DNA from: Sneathiella sp. P13V-1
GTDB lineage: Bacteria; Pseudomonadota; Alphaproteobacteria; Sneathiellales; Sneathiellaceae
Length of the DNA stretch: 64,000 nt
Direction of reading: 5' to 3'
Assembly: GCF_015143595.1 (NCBI RefSeq)
Contig: NZ_WYEU01000006.1
Span: 1 to 64,000, forward strand
The notes beneath the pieces are model-generated. The model was not told the origin of the DNA and made no database searches. It saw nothing but the letters and a program-made list of their open reading frames with translations. The position numbers and the translations under genes are program-made. Of this stretch, positions 37,154-45,218 are shown piece after piece; within the stretch, counting starts at the first letter, position 1, and each line of letters opens with the position of its first letter.

Positions 37154-39217
37154 CTAAATCTCAATTTCCACGATATCAGCCCCTATGGCAGGCTTTGAAC
37201 AGCAAAGCAGGATTTCATCTTCTGCTCGTAAAGCTGTCAGGCTATCCTCATGAATTGTATCACCAGATATCAATCGTACAGCGCAACTACCACAGTTTCC
37301 AGAACGGCAACTATATTCAGGCTTCAACCCGTGGGCTTCGGCAAACTCAAGAAGAGTGCCATCCTCTTTACGCCAAAGAAACTCCAAATCGGATTTGGTG
37401 AATTTCACAGTTGCACTCTCTGCCACTCTAGCTGAGGGTGCGGGAACAAAGTCAGTATCCCTTTTCAGCGAAGATGGGCCAAAGGCTTCTGCATAAATAT
37501 TCCTGTCAGCAACACCTAATTGCCGCAAAAGGTCGTAAGTGTTTTGCATAAAGCCAGCGGGGCCACAAATATAAAACTCAACAGGGCCGCTTGGCATCAC
37601 CTCTTGCAGCAAATCGGCTGTCATGTAACCACTGACATGATAATCCACCCCCACATCAGCATCCTTTTCTGGCTGCGTCAGCAAAGATACATACTGGAAC
37701 GCCTGACCGGATTGCGCCGCCAGTTGACTTGCCTCACCTGCAAAGGCACGTTCTGCCTTATTTCTAGCCGTATGAATAAGTGTGAGTGGCGCTAAATGAC
37801 GGTATCGCACCCCTTCTTGCAACGCATGGCGCATCATTGAGATCATCGGCGTTATACCAACCCCAGCGGCCAATAAAACGGCTGGTCTAAAATCCCGGGC
37901 TTTGCGATTGAATTTGCCGCGTGGCGCACGAACTTTAACGATGTCACCGACACCCATTCGATCATGCAAATAAGCCGATACCTTACCGTCTCTCTTTACA
38001 GAAATTCTATACCCGCTATCCAGCGGGGAAGAGGACACAGTATAGGTTCTCACCAAAGGTTTCTCTTCGCCTTCAATATCAATCTGTAGACTAAGGAACT
38101 GGCCAGGGTCGAACGGGGCTATCCCGTTTTCATCTGCTGGCATCAGACAAAAAGATCGTATCACAGAGCTTTCGGCTCTTATCTCGGTAATTTTGAAGGG
38201 GCGCCATTCATCCTTTAACGTTTCAGCCTGTTTTCTGGCGTCACTTTCCTGCCATGTCCCCGTAATCAGGGAATTATAGGACATTTCATCAAAATCAAAG
38301 CGAAGTGGAAGCGCCCCTTGCAGCCAGACACCTTTTTCCAAGGTGAAGACCCAGGCACGCTCTGCCCCTTCAAAATGTTCTATTTCAGGGCCGTCCCAAA
38401 TAATTTCCACACGCCCAGTTAACTGAAGCATGTGACCACATTCAAAATCAACAAACAACAAACCGGCTTTAGGGTTTAGTCGAAAGTTGCCCAGCGTATT
38501 AAAATGAAAATTCCCAGTGTAGTCAGGGATTGTAAGGCGATTTCCATCCACCTTCACAAAACCAGGGCGTCCACCACGATGAGACATATCAACACCGTTG
38601 ACACCGCTCTCTTCCTGATTTTCCACAAAACTGGATACGAAAAATGTATCAGCTTTCTCAATGAAGGCTGCCGTTTTGCCATCGATGGCTTCGAAACTCA
38701 CCACCGCATCAGCTGAAGCGGCTTCAGGTTCCCCGACAAAACGAGCATTTCTTGTCTGGATGTATTGAGGGCAATTTCCAAATGATTGGTCGACTTTCAA
38801 GGAAATGCCACCCTCAAGAACTTCCTCTATTGTTGTATTTAACCGGTTACGACGCCTTGAATGTTTTTCAAGGCCCAGCAAACCAATTGGGGCGCCCACC
38901 CGCAGGCCGTTTTGCAACGGGTCTCCTCCCACGGGGTGGGCGCGAATGTTCAAATGTTCAGGATCCGGACTATTCGCAAACCCAGGATAACCAACTAAAG
39001 CGGTCGCCCAAGGCCATCCTTCCGCGTCTACATGGCCGGCGTAAAGTATAGGAAGCAGTGCAAAGAATTCTCGATGCTGGTCTGGCATAAAAGGCCTAAT
39101 AACGCGGCGGGCGAATTGATCCATATCGCTTGCAACACCTGCCATTTCCTGAAGCTCACGCTCTCCTTTGTGGAAAGGTGACGTTTCAAAAGGCCAACCG
39201 TTATTATTTGTACTCAT
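37154..39217 (-). CDS. Three-module flavoprotein: FMN split barrel, FAD/NAD reductase, 2Fe-2S ferredoxin
   Basis: A 687-residue fusion. N-terminal pyridoxamine-phosphate-oxidase-like FMN split barrel, about residues 35-300 (LYAGHVDAEGWPWATALVGY, FGNCPQYIQTRNARF). Then a ferredoxin-NADP-reductase-type FAD domain about 320-430 (VRTYTVSSSPLDSGYRISVK) and NAD domain about 440-570 (LLAAGVGITPMISMM, FYICGPAGFM). C-terminal plant-type 2Fe-2S domain with CRSGNCGSCAVRL and a last Cys in ILLCCSKP. Electrons would flow NAD(P)H to FAD to 2Fe-2S and on to the FMN barrel or another partner. The frame has earlier ATGs, but GGAG 6 nt before ATG 39217 decides the start. Neighbouring GST genes suggest a detoxification or reductive role; unproven. 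Confidence 0.9.
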   Translation of the reverse strand: MSTNNNGWPFETSPFHKGERELQEMAGVASDMDQFARRVIRPFMPDQHREFFALLPILYAGHVDAEGWPWATALVGYPGFANSPDPEHLNIRAHPVGGDPLQNGLRVGAPIGLLGLEKHSRRRNRLNTTIEEVLEGGISLKVDQSFGNCPQYIQTRNARFVGEPEAASADAVVSFEAIDGKTAAFIEKADTFFVSSFVENQEESGVNGVDMSHRGGRPGFVKVDGNRLTIPDYTGNFHFNTLGNFRLNPKAGLLFVDFECGHMLQLTGRVEIIWDGPEIEHFEGAERAWVFTLEKGVWLQGALPLRFDFDEMSYNSLITGTWQESDARKQAETLKDEWRPFKITEIRAESSVIRSFCLMPADENGIAPFDPGQFLSLQIDIEGEEKPLVRTYTVSSSPLDSGYRISVKRDGKVSAYLHDRMGVGDIVKVRAPRGKFNRKARDFRPAVLLAAGVGITPMISMMRHALQEGVRYRHLAPLTLIHTARNKAERAFAGEASQLAAQSGQAFQYVSLLTQPEKDADVGVDYHVSGYMTADLLQEVMPSGPVEFYICGPAGFMQNTYDLLRQLGVADRNIYAEAFGPSSLKRDTDFVPAPSARVAESATVKFTKSDLEFLWRKEDGTLLEFAEAHGLKPEYSCRSGNCGSCAVRLISGDTIHEDSLTALRAEDEILLCCSKPAIGADIVEIEI

Positions 39218-39276
39218 CGAAATCTCCATACACAAAAGGGCGACAGAAAAACCGCCGCCCTTTCCCCCTCACCTGA

Positions 39277-39897
39277 TTAAGCAGCAAGGCCGACTTTAGT
39301 AGCCTTCATTGGGGTAAATCCGTCCAGGGCTTCAATACGAGACAACCATCCCTGGATATTAGGATATTCATCCAGGCCGACATTTCCTTCAGGGGCATGG
39401 GCGATATAAGTGTATAGGGAAATATCTGCGACAGAAGGGCGTTCGCCAACAGTCCATGTTTTTCCATCCAAATGCTTTTCAAGTCGTCCAAGGCCCAAAG
39501 CGGCAACCGCTTTTGCACGCTCTGCATCCAGACCTGCACCAAACACTGTAATTAAGCGTGCGGCAGCTGGACCGTTTGCGATCTCGCCGGCAGCGAGTGA
39601 AAACATACGCTGTACTTCTGCTTCTTCCAATGCACCAGAAGGCATCCAATCAGGAGCATATTTACGCGCAAGATAAACAAGAATGGCGTTTGAATCAGAT
39701 AAAACAACATCTCCATCTTCCATTACCGGCACTTGTCCAAATGGGTTCATTGACAGAAAGGCTTCTTGTTTATGTTCGCCGCTGGCGAGATCAACAAGCA
39801 CGCTTTCAAACTGAATACCTGCAACACTTGCAAATAATTCCACCCGGTGGGAATGACCAGATAGCGGAAAACCATACAATTTTACTGGCTGTGACAT
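39277..39897 (-). CDS. Glutathione S-transferase
   Basis: A 206-residue GST with KLYGFPLSGHSHRVELFASV, FGQVPVMEDGDVVLSDSNAILVYLA and a C-terminal helical domain (ERPSVADISLYTYIAHAPEG). The active Ser is in PLSGHSHR. It is less like the other two GSTs than they are like each other. ATG 39897 follows GGAGATAA. It is 59 bp upstream of the three-module flavoprotein on the same strand and probably co-transcribed with it. Confidence 0.9.
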   Translation of the reverse strand: MSQPVKLYGFPLSGHSHRVELFASVAGIQFESVLVDLASGEHKQEAFLSMNPFGQVPVMEDGDVVLSDSNAILVYLARKYAPDWMPSGALEEAEVQRMFSLAAGEIANGPAAARLITVFGAGLDAERAKAVAALGLGRLEKHLDGKTWTVGERPSVADISLYTYIAHAPEGNVGLDEYPNIQGWLSRIEALDGFTPMKATKVGLAA

Positions 39898-39920
39898 AGT
39901 TATCTCCTGTCAAAATCAAA

Positions 39921-40103
39921 TTATTTCTGGTTCAGCGGCGGGACAATTGTATCACCACCTTGCACAGGCGAGGGAACGTGTACTCTAGCGGAGATACGTC
40001 CCGCACGCTGAACCAGCACAAAAAGGGAAAAAGGTGACAACCTACTCATTCGGGCCTTTACAAGACCCTGGGTTTTGGGCGCAGTTAAGTGTAAGTATGT
40101 CAT
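39921..40103 (-). CDS. Possible small protein, 60 residues
   Basis: A short frame in the 231-bp gap between the SnoaL-like gene and the GST gene. Its ATG is preceded by GGGAGGGAGGAAG, an unusually strong ribosome site, which is the main reason to list it. The product is basic and has no recognisable domain (RMSRLSPFSLFVLVQRAG). The ribosome site may instead belong to a leader or be chance. If it is not coding, the gap holds only the GST promoter. Confidence 0.25.
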   Translation of the reverse strand: MTYLHLTAPKTQGLVKARMSRLSPFSLFVLVQRAGRISARVHVPSPVQGGDTIVPPLNQK

Positions 40104-40128
40104 CTTCCTCCCTCCCGTTCCTAATTAA

Positions 40129-40542
40129 TCAGACGGCAATTCGCCGGTCCTTTTCATCAATTTCATAATCGTTCAGACTGGCGTCTCTACGGCGCATTAA
40201 ACCATCCTCATCGAACTCCCACTGCTCATTTCCGTGGGTGCGATACCATTTGCCATTTGCGTCATGCCATTCATATTCAAAGCGAACTGAAATTCGGTTG
40301 TCGGTATAGGCCCACAGTTCTTTTTTCAGTTTGTAATCCAGCTCCCGCTTCCATTTATCCGCAAGGAATGACCGGATCGCTTCGCGACCTTCAAAAAACT
40401 GATCCCTGTTACGCCAGGCAGAATTCTCGCTATAGGCAAGAGATACGCGCTCAGGATCACAGCTATTCCAATTGTCTTCAGCCAGCTGAACCTTTTTCAA
40501 AGCGGTCTCTTTTGTAAAAGGTGGTACAAGTTTTTCAGTCAT
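40129..40542 (-). CDS. SnoaL/NTF2-like protein (DUF1348)
   Basis: A 137-residue protein of the DUF1348 family, an NTF2-like alpha+beta barrel. Seen: [42 protein letters not shown] and [25 protein letters not shown]. The function of the family is not established. The gene is divergent from a TetR regulator across 196 bp and a candidate TetR site (40591-40605) lies 49 bp upstream of its start, so it is probably the regulator's target. Confidence 0.88.
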   Translation of the reverse strand: MTEKLVPPFTKETALKKVQLAEDNWNSCDPERVSLAYSENSAWRNRDQFFEGREAIRSFLADKWKRELDYKLKKELWAYTDNRISVRFEYEWHDANGKWYRTHGNEQWEFDEDGLMRRRDASLNDYEIDEKDRRIAV

Positions 40543-40590
40543 CTAAGGTCTCCATTTTGAAGGGAAGATTTCCTCGCCTTCGCCTCTAAC

Positions 40591-40605
40591 ATTTACTGAT
40601 CGGTA
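40591..40605 (-). promoter_or_regulatory. Candidate TetR site A
   Basis: On the minus strand TACCGATCAGTAAAT, matching site C at 13 of 15 bases. It lies between the SnoaL-like gene and the TetR gene, nearer the former. Confidence 0.5.
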
Positions 40606-40713
40606 CTGTTTAGTCAAGGTTATTTTTAAAAATTTTATCTGAAACCAATTTCCAATCTTGAAATTTCGCAGTTTTTCAGTACATTAAAGGAGTGATTTTT
40701 TAGAATTTATTTG

Positions 40714-40728
40714 TACCAGTTGGTAAAA
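40714..40728 (+). promoter_or_regulatory. Candidate TetR site B
   Basis: TACCAGTTGGTAAAA contains the inverted repeat TACCA-GT-TGGTA and shares the TACC-N5-GTAAA frame of sites A and C. It ends 10 bp before the TetR start codon, overlapping its ribosome site, which suits autorepression. Confidence 0.55.
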
Positions 40729-40738
40729 GGTGACTTGA

Positions 40739-41302
40739 ATGAGCGCTTCGAAACGGGATGAACTAGTCCAGAAAGCCCTGAAAATCTTCTATAGGGACGG
40801 CTTTCATGTGACAGGAATGGACAAGTTGGTAAAGGAGACAGGCATCTCCAAAACCTCCATGTACAACCACTTCCGCACAAAAGAAGACCTCATCCTCGCT
40901 TCCTTGCGCTTGCGTGACGAACTGTTTAGGAATCGCACCTATCGGCGTATGGATGAACTCACCGACGACCCAAGAGAAAAGCTGCTTGCTATGTTTACGG
41001 CATTGGATGAATGGTTCCGCAGTGAGGAGTTCACTGGCTGCATGTTCATTAAGGCCTCAGGTGAATACCCAATACCGGGCACGCCAATCCACAGCTTCTC
41101 TGCCGAACATAAGAAACTGATCCTCTCTCACATTACAGATATTGCCCGTCAAGCAGGTGCCCGACACCCAGAGGATTTGGCAAGACAACTGATGATTTTA
41201 AAGGAGGGCGCCATTGTTACGGCGCATATGCAAGGCCCAGACAATGTCGCTGACGATGCGCGCGAGATTGCGAAAGTCATTATCGCCAAAGATATTGACT
41301 AA
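40739..41302 (+). CDS. TetR/AcrR family transcriptional regulator
   Basis: A 187-residue TetR protein. HTH: DELVQKALKIFYRDGFHVTG then LVKETGISKTSMYNHFRTKE. The C-terminal domain resembles the TetR_C branch with FTGCMFIKASGEYP. ATG 40739 follows AAAGGTGA. It is divergent from the SnoaL-like/GST/flavoprotein run and probably represses that run and itself through the TACC-N5-GTAAA sites. The ligand is unknown. Confidence 0.9.
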   Translation: MSASKRDELVQKALKIFYRDGFHVTGMDKLVKETGISKTSMYNHFRTKEDLILASLRLRDELFRNRTYRRMDELTDDPREKLLAMFTALDEWFRSEEFTGCMFIKASGEYPIPGTPIHSFSAEHKKLILSHITDIARQAGARHPEDLARQLMILKEGAIVTAHMQGPDNVADDAREIAKVIIAKDID

Positions 41303-41317
41303 TACCGACCAGTAAAG
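41303..41317 (+). promoter_or_regulatory. Candidate TetR site C
   Basis: TACCGACCAGTAAAG begins right after the TetR stop codon and runs into the terminator stem. A site at this place could not block a promoter directly; it may support DNA looping with sites A and B, or be fortuitous. Confidence 0.35.
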
Positions 41318-41352
41318 GCGCTTAAGACAATCCTTAAGCGCCTATATTTTTA
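41316..41352 (+). terminator. Intrinsic terminator after TetR gene
   Basis: A perfect 11-bp stem AGGCGCTTAAG/CTTAAGCGCCT with loop ACAATC is followed by ATATTTTTATT. It ends the TetR transcript just before the convergent bdhA stop codon. Confidence 0.8.
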
Positions 41353-42132
41353 TTGGGCAGTCCAGCCACCGTCGAGTGTCAAGTTCACACCTGTCATGTT
41401 GGACGCCGCATCACTGCACAAGAATGCCGCAGTTTCAGCGAGTTGCTCTGGAGTTGCAAAACGCAAAGAAGGTTCTTTTGAGGCAAGCAGCTGCTTAGCA
41501 GCAGCTTCAGTATCCAGCCCTTCTTTTTCAGCTAACGCTTCAATTTGCGCTTCAACCAAAGGCGTGCGAACCCAGCCAGGACAAATGGCGTTACAGGTAA
41601 TATGCTGCTCCGCATTTTCCAGCGCAACGACTTTGGTCAGACCAATAATACCGTGCTTCGCCGCTACATAAGCTGATTTTTCAACGGATGCCACTTGTCC
41701 ATGCACAGATGCGATATTGATAATTCGGCCGTAATTGCGTTTCTGCATACCCGGAAGTGCCGCTTTAATTGCATGGAAAGCACTGGAGAGGTTAATCGCG
41801 ATCACATCATTCCAGCGATCCGCTGGAAAATTTTCCACGCGAGAGACATGCTGAATACCTGCATTATTTACAAGGATATCGACAGATCCAAACTTTGCTT
41901 CAACCTCTTCAATCATAGAAGAAATGGCATCCGCATCGCGCATATCTGCCCCATTGTAATGGGCGGTCTTACCGCCAAACGAAGCCTGATCAATTGCAGT
42001 ATTGATAGTTTGTTCGTCCCCAAGGCCGTTTATGACAACTTGCGCGCCCAACTTGGCAAAATGAACAGCCATCCCAAGCCCGATACCACTCGTTGAACCA
42101 GTTACGACTGCTACTTTTCCTTCAAGATTCAT
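41350..42132 (-). CDS. bdhA: 3-hydroxybutyrate dehydrogenase
   Basis: A 260-residue short-chain dehydrogenase: (R)-3-hydroxybutyrate + NAD to acetoacetate + NADH, part of PHB use. Seen: VVTGSTSGIGLGMAVHF (Rossmann), NNAGIQHVSRVENFP, catalytic Ser in IASVHGQVASVEKSAYVAAK with Tyr-x3-Lys, CNAICPGWVRTPLVEAQ and the C-terminal LTLDGGWTAQ typical of BdhA. TTG 42138 is possible, but ATG 42132 has GAGGA at 7 nt. Single gene. Confidence 0.92.
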   Translation of the reverse strand: MNLEGKVAVVTGSTSGIGLGMAVHFAKLGAQVVINGLGDEQTINTAIDQASFGGKTAHYNGADMRDADAISSMIEEVEAKFGSVDILVNNAGIQHVSRVENFPADRWNDVIAINLSSAFHAIKAALPGMQKRNYGRIINIASVHGQVASVEKSAYVAAKHGIIGLTKVVALENAEQHITCNAICPGWVRTPLVEAQIEALAEKEGLDTEAAAKQLLASKEPSLRFATPEQLAETAAFLCSDAASNMTGVNLTLDGGWTAQ

Positions 42133-42207
42133 TTTCAATCCTCAGCTTATGTTGCGGTGCACATTGGCAAGAGAGATTAGGCAACTATCCCGTAATGGCA
42201 AGGGATT

Positions 42208-42921
42208 TTATTCAACAACCAACTGAACCCGGTCACTTGAAAAGCTGGTAAAGCCAAATTCTATGGGCATACCGTTTGAATCCACGTCCAGACTTTCTGT
42301 CATTAGGATAGGGCGATTTTTCTGCTGCTTCAAAAGTCCTGCGATCTTACCAGAGGGCAACTGTGCGCTCACCTTCGTGAACTTTCGCGAATAGTCATAA
42401 ATTCCGTACTCGCGGAATGCTTCTGTAAGTGACTTTGTCCGCTTGAAAACATCCACTAAGTTGGAAAATCTTTTCGCTGGCAGAAAACTCTGACTAACCG
42501 CTAACGGCACGTGATCCGCCTCGCTGACGGAAAGGATTTCGATCACCTTATCACCCGCGGCGATTTTTAGGTTTCTGGCAACATTCGGCGATGCTTTTAT
42601 CGTATCACTTTTAATGAGGCGCTTGTCTGGAAGGCGATGCCGACTGGATACAATTTGAGAAAATCTTGTTTTGCTTCCCACAGGATAGTCCAAGACACTT
42701 TCTTGCACAAAAGCCCCGCGCCCCTGCTCCACCCGGATTACATTGGCGTCAACCAAAGCGGCTATCGCTTGCCTCACTGTGTGCCGGTTCACCCCGAAAA
42801 GCTCTGCCAAAGCCATTTCGGTGGGGATCTTTTCCCCCGGTTTATAAACCTCCAGCGCAATATCCCTTAACAGATGCCGTTCAATCTGTTTCCAGATCGC
42901 CAGACCTTTTTCCCATTCCAT
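42208..42921 (-). CDS. phnF: PhnF, GntR-family regulator of phosphonate genes
   Basis: A 237-residue GntR/HutC-type repressor. N-terminal winged HTH (YKPGEKIPTEMALAELFGVN, HTVRQAIAALVDANVI) and a C-terminal UTRA ligand domain (VIEILSVSEADHVPLAVSQS). It is divergent from phnGHIJKLMN across 131 bp that contain TCTAGACA-type sites; one more perfect TTGTCTAGACAA lies upstream of phnC at the other end of the locus. The position and family support PhnF. Known PhnF proteins repress phosphonate or phosphate uptake genes; the ligand here is unknown. Confidence 0.92.
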   Translation of the reverse strand: MEWEKGLAIWKQIERHLLRDIALEVYKPGEKIPTEMALAELFGVNRHTVRQAIAALVDANVIRVEQGRGAFVQESVLDYPVGSKTRFSQIVSSRHRLPDKRLIKSDTIKASPNVARNLKIAAGDKVIEILSVSEADHVPLAVSQSFLPAKRFSNLVDVFKRTKSLTEAFREYGIYDYSRKFTKVSAQLPSGKIAGLLKQQKNRPILMTESLDVDSNGMPIEFGFTSFSSDRVQLVVE

Positions 42922-42939
42922 ATCTGCCTCGTCACAAAA

Positions 42940-42968
42940 GTTTCATACAGCTTTCGTCTTTCTGTCCC
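42940..42968 (+). promoter_or_regulatory. PHO-box-like triple repeat upstream of phnG
   Basis: Three 7-mers GTTTCAT, CTTTCGT and CTGTCCC start exactly 11 bp apart (42940, 42951, 42962), the spacing of PhoB sites. Each matches the CTGTCAT unit at 5 of 7 positions. The match is modest, so the site is a candidate only. Confidence 0.35.
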
Positions 42969-42993
42969 TTTAAGCGCTGTATACCGTAAAAAG

Positions 42994-43013
42994 ATATAGA
43001 CATCTAGACAAAT
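42994..43013 (+). promoter_or_regulatory. Candidate PhnF operator upstream of phnG
   Basis: The stretch holds TATAGACA directly followed by TCTAGACAAAT, two related half-sites 8 bp apart. TCTAGACAA is shared with the palindrome before phnC. The site lies 40-60 bp upstream of the phnG start, where a repressor would act. Confidence 0.55.
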
Positions 43014-43052
43014 TTTAAATTTGTAGAGTTAAATTTAGAAAGGCCGATTTGA

Positions 43053-43505
43053 ATGTCGTCAGCAGACCTAACCCCAGCCCAGCAAGCGCGGCAGAATTGG
43101 ATGGGAATCCTCGCCCGGAGCTCCGTTGAAGAGTTGGAAAACGAACTTTACCGCAACGACGAAACTCCAAATTACAGCTTCCTGCGGGAGCCAGAAATTG
43201 GCCTTGTAATGGTACGCGGCCGCGCTGGTGGTACAGGCAGCCGGTTTAACCTAGGTGAGATGACAGTAAGCAGATGTTCCGTTTCTTTGGAAGGCGGCAC
43301 TATTGGCCACGGCTATGTCAAAGGTCGCAATCGTCGCCATGCAGAACTTATTGCTGTGTTCGACGCACTATTCATTGAAGAAGGCGCCCCTCGCCCATTT
43401 GTTGCTGAATTGGCAGAAAAACAATCAAACGTGAAGAAACAGAAATCTGTAAAAGCCGCAGCGACCAAAGTTGATTTCTACACAATGGTACGTGGAGAAG
43501 ACTGA
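43053..43505 (+). CDS. phnG: PhnG, C-P lyase complex subunit
   Basis: A 150-residue PhnG. Seen: ARQNWMGILARSSVEELE, FLREPEIGLVMVRGRAGGTG, FNLGEMTVSRCSV, GHGYVKGRNRRHAEL, the conserved blocks of the family. In the PhnGHIJ core complex it helps attach phosphonate to ATP with loss of adenine, giving ribose 1-phosphonate 5-triphosphate. First gene of phnGHIJKLMN; its TGA overlaps the phnH ATG (TGATG). Confidence 0.96.
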   Translation: MSSADLTPAQQARQNWMGILARSSVEELENELYRNDETPNYSFLREPEIGLVMVRGRAGGTGSRFNLGEMTVSRCSVSLEGGTIGHGYVKGRNRRHAELIAVFDALFIEEGAPRPFVAELAEKQSNVKKQKSVKAAATKVDFYTMVRGED

Positions 43506-44107
43506 TGAATGTAATGACCGATGCAGGCCCCTTAAGCGGCTTCACCAATCAAGCAACCGACAGCAACCGCGTTTTCAGAGCTGCTCTGGATGCCATGTCT
43601 CGCCCTGGCAAAATTGTAACCGTGCCTGAGTTTGCCACACCGGATGGCCTAAATAATGCCTCAACTGCAGTGCTACTGGCTCTGGCTGATGTGGATACGC
43701 CAATCTGGATCGATCCTGCAATTTGCAATGATGTTATTCTATCCCACCTCCGATTTCATACCGGCGCCGAGATAACAAGTGACGTGAGCAAAGCAGCTTT
43801 TGTGATCGCATCTGCCGATAGCGACGCAGATTATCTTACTGAGTTGTCGCTTGGCACACCTGAAATGCCACACATGTCTGCCACTCTCATTCTTCTGGTC
43901 GATGGCTTTTCTGATACTCCATCCATGGTCCTTTCTGGACCAGGAATTAAGGACAAGGAGACCTTAGGCGTTACTCCGTTACCCAAAGGTTTTCTTGAAT
44001 GGGCGCAAGCGAACCAACGCCTCTTTCCCTGTGGTGTTGATACTTTTTTTGCTTCGGCAAGTTCGCTTGCTGCCCTCCCCCGCTCCAGCAATATTGAGGT
44101 GAAATAA
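43505..44107 (+). CDS. phnH: PhnH, C-P lyase complex subunit
   Basis: A 200-residue PhnH: FRAALDAMSRPGKIVTVP, ALADVDTPIWID, SLGTPEMPHMSATL and GPGIKDKETL match the family. It is a structural subunit of the PhnGHIJ core. It overlaps phnG and phnI by 1 nt each (TGATG and TAATG), so the core subunits are translationally coupled. Confidence 0.96.
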   Translation: MNVMTDAGPLSGFTNQATDSNRVFRAALDAMSRPGKIVTVPEFATPDGLNNASTAVLLALADVDTPIWIDPAICNDVILSHLRFHTGAEITSDVSKAAFVIASADSDADYLTELSLGTPEMPHMSATLILLVDGFSDTPSMVLSGPGIKDKETLGVTPLPKGFLEWAQANQRLFPCGVDTFFASASSLAALPRSSNIEVK

Positions 44108-45213
44108 TGTATGTAGCTGTTAAAGGTGGCGAACGCGCCATTGAGAACGCCCACAAGTTGCTGGCAGAGTATCGCCGCGGCGATAAGGATGTGCCAGAGC
44201 TGGACGTCAAACAAATCGCAGAGCAACTGACACTCGCAACCAGCCGCGTCATGGCTGAAGGTAGCCTCTATGACAAGGAACTGGCCTCCCTTGCGATTAA
44301 ACAGTCGCGCGGTGACTTGATCGAAGCCATCTTTTTGATGCGCGCCTATCGCACGACACTCCCTCGTTTCGGTTACTCAACACCTATTGAGACAAGTCGG
44401 ATGGATATTATCCGTCGTATATCTGCGACCTATAAAGATCTTCCTGGTGGCCAAATCCTGGGTCCAACCTTCGATTACACACACCGCCTTCTCGACTTCA
44501 CGCTTGCCGCAAATGGTGAAGCACCTTTGGAGACTGATGAAGCACCAGAGCAACTGGATGAGAATATGCCACGTGTTCTGGATGATTTGCTCCATCACGA
44601 AGGTTTAATCCAGAAGGAAGTTGTTTCAGAGAATGAAGCAGATGAAAAAGTCGGTGACCTTACTCGTGAGCCACTTGAATATCCTGCCAATCGCGATGTA
44701 CGTCTTCAAAATCTGTCTCGCGGTGATGAAGGATTTATCTTGTCCTTGGGGTACTCAACTCAGCGCGGTTACGCCCGGAACCATGCCTTTGTTGGCGAAA
44801 TTCGTTTTGGTGAAGTTGCCGTAGAAATCACCCCTGAAGAGCTTGGCTTCCCAATTGACCTCGGCGATATCGAAATCACTGAATGTGAAAATGTGAACCA
44901 GTTCAAAGGCTCCAAAACGGCGCTTCCGCAATTCACCCGCGGTTACGGCCTCACCTTCGGTCAGAATGAACGAAAAGTCATAGCTATGGCGCTCGTCGAC
45001 AGGGCCCTTCGCGACAAAGAGATGGGCGAGGAAGTGACCTCTCCTGCGCAGGATGAAGAATTTGTCCTCTCTCACAGTGACAATATCGAAGCCACAGGCT
45101 TCGTCGAACATATCAAACTTCCCCACTATGTGGACTTCCAGTCTGAATTGGAACTGGTGCGCAAAATGCGACGTGAAGTGATGGAAAAACAAGCGCCTAT
45201 CGCGGCGGAGTAA
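44107..45213 (+). CDS. phnI: PhnI, C-P lyase complex subunit
   Basis: A 368-residue PhnI: MYVAVKGGERAIENAHKLL start, TLATSRVMAEGSLYDKELAS, QILGPTFDYTHRLLDF, SRGDEGFILSLGYSTQRGYA and ECENVNQFKGSKTALPQFTRGYG. PhnI is the nucleosidase-type subunit that exchanges adenine for phosphonate on ATP/GTP. Its stop is 5 bp before phnJ. Confidence 0.96.
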   Translation: MYVAVKGGERAIENAHKLLAEYRRGDKDVPELDVKQIAEQLTLATSRVMAEGSLYDKELASLAIKQSRGDLIEAIFLMRAYRTTLPRFGYSTPIETSRMDIIRRISATYKDLPGGQILGPTFDYTHRLLDFTLAANGEAPLETDEAPEQLDENMPRVLDDLLHHEGLIQKEVVSENEADEKVGDLTREPLEYPANRDVRLQNLSRGDEGFILSLGYSTQRGYARNHAFVGEIRFGEVAVEITPEELGFPIDLGDIEITECENVNQFKGSKTALPQFTRGYGLTFGQNERKVIAMALVDRALRDKEMGEEVTSPAQDEEFVLSHSDNIEATGFVEHIKLPHYVDFQSELELVRKMRREVMEKQAPIAAE

Positions 45214-45218
45214 TTAAA

